Below are positions 58,390 through 64,000 of a DNA stretch of 64,000 nt, piece after piece. The translations under genes and the position numbers were made by a program. Source of the DNA: Oleiagrimonas sp963821885 (GTDB lineage: Bacteria; Pseudomonadota; Gammaproteobacteria; Xanthomonadales; Rhodanobacteraceae); the NCBI GenBank assembly GCA_963821885.1, contig CAWGFN010000001.1, forward strand, positions 558,001 to 622,000. Direction: 5' to 3'. How positions within the stretch are numbered: the first letter of the stretch is position 1; each line of letters opens with the position of its first letter. The notes beneath the pieces are model-generated. The model saw only the letters and a program-made list of their open reading frames with translations. It was not told the origin of the DNA and made no database searches.

Positions 58390-58887
58390 TCAGTCCTCGC
58401 CGTCGACAGCATCGTCCACGTTTGCGCGGGTGACGGAGTTTACTGTGGCGGCCTCGAAGCCGCGACGCAAGAGGAACTGGGCGCGTTTGGCCCGCTCGGC
58501 GTAGTCGGCCGACGGCCGGTCGCCATAGCGCCGACGCAACTGAGCCGACGCCTCAAGCTTCCAGTCGACCTGGAGCGCATCGAGCTGGCGCCGGATCGAG
58601 CCGTCGTCGATGTCGTGCGTGCGCAGCTCCGCACGAATCCGCCGGGGGCCATACCCGTGCGCCACGCGCGAGCGCACCATCATTTCGGCAAAACGCGCAT
58701 CGTCCTGATAACCATCGTCGGAGAGCCTGGCCAGGGCCTCGGTGACCTCGTCGCGGGCATAACCGTCACGCTGCAGGCGCTCGCGCAGTTCGCGCCGCGA
58801 CTGCTCACGACGCGCCAACAGCGCCAACGCCTTGTCGTAGGCGCTGCGCCGGGGCTTGTCGTTCTTGTCCCCGCGGCTGCGTTTCAT
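58390..58887 (-). CDS. recX: RecA regulator RecX
   Basis: Protein of 165 aa from ATG 58887. RecX three-helix repeats are visible: ALALLARREQSRRELRERLQRDGY, ALARLSDDGYQDDARFAEMMVRSRVAHGYGPRRIRAEL, and a C-terminal KRAQFLLRRGFEAATVNSV. RecX caps or disassembles RecA filaments. It lies 93 bases downstream of recA on the same strand. Confidence 0.94.
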   Translation of the reverse strand: MKRSRGDKNDKPRRSAYDKALALLARREQSRRELRERLQRDGYARDEVTEALARLSDDGYQDDARFAEMMVRSRVAHGYGPRRIRAELRTHDIDDGSIRRQLDALQVDWKLEASAQLRRRYGDRPSADYAERAKRAQFLLRRGFEAATVNSVTRANVDDAVDGED

Positions 58888-58980
58888 GTGCAGACCCTGC
58901 ATACAACAAGGCAGCCGGTCGATCGTCGACCGGCTGCCCGAGGTGCAGCACGCCACGCCATGCGTTCACGCACGCGCGGG

Positions 58981-60039
<1,059 letters not shown>

Positions 60040-60172
60040 CGGTACCTCGAAACGTGTTTTGGGTTGCCGACAGGATGCCGGCCTTGCATCTCACGGGCTG
60101 CGACGAGAAGCGAAGTCGCCACGTGCCCAGTATCCCACACCCGGCCAGGGCCGCGTGACGGAACGCGCCGAT

Positions 60173-60700
60173 TCAGTCGGTCAGGATTCGCCGCACGCCG
60201 TCGAGCGCCGCGGCCACCGTGTGCCGGCGCACCGCCTCGCGATCGCCGTCGAAATGGAACAGGCGCGCGTGGGCATAGCCACCGCGGCGCTTCCAGCCGA
60301 TCCAGACCGTGCCCACCGGCTTGTCCTCGGTGCCGCCGCCGGGGCCGGCGATGCCGGTCACGGCCACGGCCACGTCGCCGCCCATGCGCGCCAGCGCGCC
60401 GGACACCATTTCGCGGGCCACCTCCTCGCTGACCGCGCCGCATTGTTCGAGCGTGACCGGACTGACGCCCAGCAACGACTCCTTGGCCTCGTAGCTGTAG
60501 GCCGCCACGCCGCACTCGAACCACCCCGAGCTGCCGGGAATATCGGTCAGCACCTTGGCGATCCAGCCGCCGGTGCACGATTCGGCAGTCACCAGCATCA
60601 GTTTCTGGCGCTGCAGTTCCTCGGCCACTTCTCGCGCCTGCGCATGCAGTGCCTCGTCGCCGGGAAAATCCGCGGTGTGTTCCATGCCAACGTGTTCCAT
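60173..60700 (-). CDS. CinA C-terminal-domain protein (nicotinamide-nucleotide amidohydrolase, PncC-like)
   Basis: Protein of 175 aa (or 170 from Met6 at 60685). CinA-C/PncC motifs: V-T-A-E-S-C-T-G-G-W-I near residue 38, G-V-A-A-Y-S-Y-E-A-K near 65, A-V-T-G-I-A-G-P-G-G-G near 112, KPVGTVWIGW near 128. The stand-alone domain deamidates nicotinamide mononucleotide in NAD recycling. It lies between mutS, divergent, and recA, as in many gammaproteobacteria. Confidence 0.93.
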   Translation of the reverse strand: MEHVGMEHTADFPGDEALHAQAREVAEELQRQKLMLVTAESCTGGWIAKVLTDIPGSSGWFECGVAAYSYEAKESLLGVSPVTLEQCGAVSEEVAREMVSGALARMGGDVAVAVTGIAGPGGGTEDKPVGTVWIGWKRRGGYAHARLFHFDGDREAVRRHTVAAALDGVRRILTD

Positions 60701-60826
60701 CGATCAAAAACAGACACGATGCTACTCCTTCGGGCATTGTCCATGAAACGCGCCGGCAACGCGCTGCATGCGACCCCTCGCGCAGGTAGACTGAGCGACT
60801 TCGACCACGCCCGCCACGCGCCCTGC

Positions 60827-63520
60827 ATGAGCCAAGACGACCTCGCCGGCCACACGCCCCTGATGCGCCAGTACCTCTCGGCCAAGGCCGAGCATCCGGA
60901 CGTGCTGCTGTTCTTCCGCATGGGCGATTTCTACGAGCTGTTCTACGACGATGCGCGCAAGGCCGCGCGCCTGCTGGACATCACCCTGACCCAGCGCGGC
61001 CAGTCGGCGGGAGAACCGATCCCGATGGCCGGCGTGCCGCACCATGCGGCCGAGAATTACCTCGCGCGCCTGATCCGCCTGGGCGAATCGGTGGCGATCT
61101 GCGAGCAGGTCGGCGACCCGGCCGCCAGCAAGGGACCGGTCGAGCGCAAGGTGGTGCGCATCGTCACGCCCGGCACCGTCACCGACGAGGCCCTGCTGGA
61201 ACAGCGCCGCGACAACCTGCTGCTGGCGATCCATGCCGACCGCCAGGGTTATGGCCTGGCCTGGGTCGACCTGACCGCCGGCCGCTTCCTGCTCACCGAG
61301 GTCGCCGACGCCGAGGCGCTGGGCGCGGAACTGGCGCGACTGACGCCGGCAGAAACCCTGGTCAGCGAGGACGCGCGCCTCGATGCCCGCGTCGGCGCCC
61401 TGCCCGGCCTGCGCAAGCGTCCGCCCTGGCATTTCGACGCAGACAGCGCGCGCCGGGAGCTGAACCGCTTCTTCGGCACCCGGGACCTGTCCGGCTTCGG
61501 CATCGATGGCCTGGAGCGGGCCATCGGCGCCGCCGGCTGTTTGCTGGCCTACGTCGAGGAAACCCAGAAGAGCGCGCTGCCGCACCTGACCGGCCTGGCC
61601 GCCGAGAACGCCGGCGAGACCATCGCCATGGACGCGGCCACGCGGCGCAACCTGGAACTGGACACGCACCCGGAAGGCCGCCGCGAGCACACCCTGCTGG
61701 GCGTGCTGGACGAGACCGTGACACCGATGGGCGCGCGGCTGCTGCGCCGCTGGCTGCACCGTCCGCTGCGCCTGCAGGAGGTGCTGCGCCATCGCCACCA
61801 GGCCGTGGGCGCACTGATCGACGATCGCCGCCACGAGGCGCTGCGCGAGGACCTGCGCGCCATCGGCGATCTGGAACGCATCCTGGCCCGGGTGGCGTTG
61901 CGCTCGGCGCGTCCGCGGGATCTTTCGACCCTGCGCGATGGGCTCACGGCCGCTCCGAAATTGCGTGCGGCGATCCTGAACTCCACGATGTTTGTTGATG
62001 CGCTCATCCCTGAGCGCGAAGAGCAGGAAGCGGCCATCCATGGCCGCACTGCTCGAGAAGCGTCGTCCTCGGGTAAAGATTCGGCAGGCGCGTCCAGCGA
62101 AGCGTCACTCCTACTGCGAGAACTGGTGGAACGGATCGGGGACCATGCCGACACCTGCGCGCTGCTGCAGCGGGCGATCGTCGAACGACCGCCGGTACTG
62201 ACCCGGGACGGCGGCGTGATCGCCGACGGCTACGACGCCGAACTGGACGAACTGCGCCAGCTGGCCGAGCACGCCGACCAGTTCCTGGTCGACCTGGAAC
62301 AGCGCGAGAAGGCCGCCACCGGCATCGCCACGCTGAAGATCGGCTACAACCGCGTGCACGGCTACTACATCGAGATCAGCAAGGCGCAATCGGACAAGGC
62401 GCCGACCCACTACACCCGCCGCCAGACCACCAAGAACGCCGAGCGCTACATCACCGAGGAGCTGAAGGCCTTCGAGGACAAGGTGCTGTCCGCGCGCGAA
62501 CGCAGCCTGATGCGCGAACGCGCGCTGTACGAGCAGCTGCTGGACACCCTGGCCGCGGACCTGACGCGCCTGCGCGACGCCGCCGGGGCGATCGCCGAGC
62601 TGGACGTGCTGGCCAACCTTGCCGAGCGCGCCGAGACCCTCGACTGGTGCGCCCCCGAACTGGACGACGCCCCGGGCATCCACATCGAGGCCGGACGCCA
62701 CCCGGTGGTCGAACGCGTGCGCGAAGAACCGTTCGAACCCAATGACCTGGTCCTGGACGACGCGCGGCGAATGCTGGTCATCACCGGCCCGAACATGGGC
62801 GGCAAGTCCACCTACATGCGCCAGAACGCGTTGATCGTGCTGCTTGCGCACATCGGCAGCTACGTTCCGGCCACGGCCGCGACGATCGGTCCGGTCGACC
62901 GCATCTTCACGCGCATCGGCGCCGGCGACGACCTCTCGCGCGGACAGTCCACCTTCATGGTGGAGATGAGCGAGACCGCCTCCATCCTGCACAATGCCAC
63001 CGCGCACAGCCTGGTGCTGATGGACGAGGTCGGCCGCGGCACCTCCACCTACGACGGCCTGGCCCTGGCCCGCGCCGCCGCCGTGCACCTGGCCACGCAC
63101 AACCGCGCCTTCACCCTGTTCGCCACCCACTACTTCGAATTGACCGAGCTTGCCGGCGACATCGACGGCGTGGTCAACGTGCACCTGGATGCCGTCGAGT
63201 ACGGCGACAAGCTGGTGTTCATGCACGCGGTCAAGGACGGCCCGGCCAATCGCAGCTTCGGCCTGCAGGTCGCCGCCCTGGCCGGCCTGCCGAAGGCGGT
63301 GATCGCCGATGCACGACGCACCCTGACCGCGCTGGAAAGCGGCCAACGCGGCCCCGCCCCGGGCGAACGGCCGCCGGCCGCCGGCCCGTCGCCACAGATG
63401 GGCCTGTTCGCGCCGCCGCCGCCCTCGGCCGTGGACACGGCCCTGGACGGGATCGAACCCGACGAACTGAGTCCGCGTGACGCCCTCGATGCCCTGTACC
63501 GGCTCAAGCGTCTGCGCTGA
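60827..63520 (+). CDS. mutS: DNA mismatch repair protein MutS
   Basis: Protein of 897 aa from ATG 60827; family members are usually 850-870. Mismatch-binding F-Y-E-L-F near residue 36, connector and lever domains to about 600, Walker A G-P-N-M-G-G-K-S-T near 656, DEVGRGTSTYDG near 735, and a C-terminal part ending ALDALYRLKRLR. An extra stretch of about 45 residues (about 385-430, NSTMFVDALIPEREEQEAA onward, then a Ser/Ala-rich part) interrupts the lever region between PRDLSTLRDGL and the helix before PPVLTRDGGVIADGYD. The inserted DNA has palindromes and different base use; it keeps the frame. Recognises mismatches and starts repair with MutL. Confidence 0.96.
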   Translation: MSQDDLAGHTPLMRQYLSAKAEHPDVLLFFRMGDFYELFYDDARKAARLLDITLTQRGQSAGEPIPMAGVPHHAAENYLARLIRLGESVAICEQVGDPAASKGPVERKVVRIVTPGTVTDEALLEQRRDNLLLAIHADRQGYGLAWVDLTAGRFLLTEVADAEALGAELARLTPAETLVSEDARLDARVGALPGLRKRPPWHFDADSARRELNRFFGTRDLSGFGIDGLERAIGAAGCLLAYVEETQKSALPHLTGLAAENAGETIAMDAATRRNLELDTHPEGRREHTLLGVLDETVTPMGARLLRRWLHRPLRLQEVLRHRHQAVGALIDDRRHEALREDLRAIGDLERILARVALRSARPRDLSTLRDGLTAAPKLRAAILNSTMFVDALIPEREEQEAAIHGRTAREASSSGKDSAGASSEASLLLRELVERIGDHADTCALLQRAIVERPPVLTRDGGVIADGYDAELDELRQLAEHADQFLVDLEQREKAATGIATLKIGYNRVHGYYIEISKAQSDKAPTHYTRRQTTKNAERYITEELKAFEDKVLSARERSLMRERALYEQLLDTLAADLTRLRDAAGAIAELDVLANLAERAETLDWCAPELDDAPGIHIEAGRHPVVERVREEPFEPNDLVLDDARRMLVITGPNMGGKSTYMRQNALIVLLAHIGSYVPATAATIGPVDRIFTRIGAGDDLSRGQSTFMVEMSETASILHNATAHSLVLMDEVGRGTSTYDGLALARAAAVHLATHNRAFTLFATHYFELTELAGDIDGVVNVHLDAVEYGDKLVFMHAVKDGPANRSFGLQVAALAGLPKAVIADARRTLTALESGQRGPAPGERPPAAGPSPQMGLFAPPPPSAVDTALDGIEPDELSPRDALDALYRLKRLR
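61972..62110. repeat. palindromic insertion inside mutS
   Basis: Two adjacent hairpins: GCGCTCA-TCCC-TGAGCGC at 62000-62017, and GCGGCCAT-CC-ATGGCCGC at 62030-62047 nested in GAGCAG (62021-62026) and CTGCTC (62049-62054). The stretch has more A and T than the flanking gene and codes for residues absent from other MutS proteins I know. It looks like a short hairpin-type mobile or REP-like element that entered in frame. Borders are estimated from the protein comparison. Confidence 0.6.
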
Positions 63521-63593
63521 AGCCGATTTCCGCCGCCCATTCAGGACCCTGTCATGCGCGCCAGCCGCCTGCCGCGGCCGCTGGCGCATATGC

Positions 63594-63630
63594 ATAGTCA
63601 CAGGCTATCGAAATCATATAAACAATCGAC
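63594..63630 (+). promoter_or_regulatory. OxyR-type binding site before katG
   Basis: ATAG-N7-CTAT-N7-ATAT-N7-CGAC: the first two quarter sites match the OxyR consensus (ATAG-N7-CTAT-N7-ATAG-N7-CTAT) fully, the third by three of four bases and the fourth weakly. It lies about 80 bases before the katG start, the right place for activation by hydrogen peroxide. Confidence 0.6.
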
Positions 63631-63711
63631 TTCAATCTATTCCTGCCGCGGCGTATCGTGAGGGTACGCATTGCACGAACCAAGCATCGCAACGCCCGCG
63701 AGGAGGAACCC

Positions 63712-64000
63712 ATGAACACCAAGACGGATACATCGACGGGCCAATGCCCGTTCGCGCACACCACCCTGGGCACCCAGTCCACCCGCGACTGGTGGCCGGA
63801 CCAGCTGAACCTGAAGATCCTCCACCAATACGCCCCGGCGACCAGCCCGATGGACGCGTCGTTCGATTACGGCGAAGCGTTCGAGAACCTCGACCTCAAG
63901 GCGCTCAAGAACGACCTGTACGCGCTGATGACCGATTCGCAGGACTGGTGGCCGGCCGACTACGGCCACTACGGCCCGCTGTTCATCCGCATGGCCTGGC
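63712..64000 (+). CDS. katG: catalase-peroxidase KatG (partial, runs off the window)
   Basis: The first 96 residues from ATG 63712, with AGGAGG nine bases upstream. MNTKTDTSTGQCPFAHTTLG is the usual N-terminus; DWWPDQLNLKILHQ, NDLYALMTDSQDWWPADYGHYGPLFIRMAW lead into the peroxidase active site, where the Trp at the window edge belongs to the Met-Tyr-Trp crosslink and distal His region. It removes hydrogen peroxide in the cytoplasm. The rest of the gene lies beyond the window. Confidence 0.95.
   Translation, partial: MNTKTDTSTGQCPFAHTTLGTQSTRDWWPDQLNLKILHQYAPATSPMDASFDYGEAFENLDLKALKNDLYALMTDSQDWWPADYGHYGPLFIRMAW

Overview
This is a GC-rich chromosomal window from a gammaproteobacterium. The housekeeping order (tRNA-Leu, tig, clpP, clpX, lon, hupB, tRNA-Val, tRNA-Asp, ppiD; ffs-dnaX-ebfC-recR; recA-recX-alaS-csrA-tRNA-Ser) and the Kdo kinase kdkA fit Xanthomonadales (Lysobacterales), most likely a thiosulfate-oxidising member of Rhodanobacteraceae. 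That placement is inferred from gene content and order only.

Layout. (1) 1-8155, sulfur: soxZ, a periplasmic DsrE-like gene, soxA, soxX, soxB and a SoxH-like metallo-beta-lactamase; then a CsoR/RcnR-type repressor on the other strand, a perfect inverted-repeat operator candidate, a FadL-type porin and a split YeeE/YedE sulfur-compound transporter. (2) 8184-20973, an energy-stress island: a five-gene minus-strand operon (phosphoketolase, AMP-phosphorylase-like enzyme, PRPP-synthetase-like enzyme, beta-CASP RNase, P-type H+-ATPase) diverges from a MaoC-phosphotransacetylase fusion plus acetate kinase, followed by a GNAT/universal-stress-protein pair. FNR/Anr-type boxes sit at both promoter regions, each with a -10-like hexamer at the same spacing. 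(3) 21011-23372: nagA, a GntR/UTRA regulator and possible operators. (4) 23546-34618: tRNA-Arg, amaB-type aldehyde dehydrogenase, SDR, pyrD, murB, a membrane diguanylate cyclase, alkB-type hydroxylase, HIT protein, recR, ebfC, dnaX. (5) 34722-39443: ffs, then two tandem-repeat arrays (3 x 186 bp and 3.3 x 188 bp), each placed directly downstream of a serine tRNA gene and each unit starting with the last 18 nt of that tRNA gene, CCA included. Between them lie DUF6165, a heptosyltransferase-like gene, kdkA and an RNase Z-like MBL protein. (6) 39629-45057: PP2C phosphatase, dnaQ, rnhA, methyltransferase, a frameshifted gloB, mltD, fabI. (7) 45134-55433: proteostasis block and nine tRNA genes with visible promoters, then csrA. 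(8) 55691-64000: alaS, recX, recA, cinA-type gene, mutS carrying an in-frame palindromic insertion, and the start of katG behind an OxyR-like site.

How the genes work together. Sox proteins oxidise thiosulfate in the periplasm, while the repressor-porin-YeeE block probably controls sulfur-compound uptake. The island would make ATP by substrate-level phosphorylation when oxygen is short: phosphoketolase yields acetyl phosphate and acetate kinase yields ATP, with nucleotide turnover possibly feeding the pentose pool. The most unusual structures are the two tRNA-Ser repeat arrays, which resemble in design the repeats behind E. coli tyrT (rtT RNA) but belong to serine tRNAs and have a different shared core.
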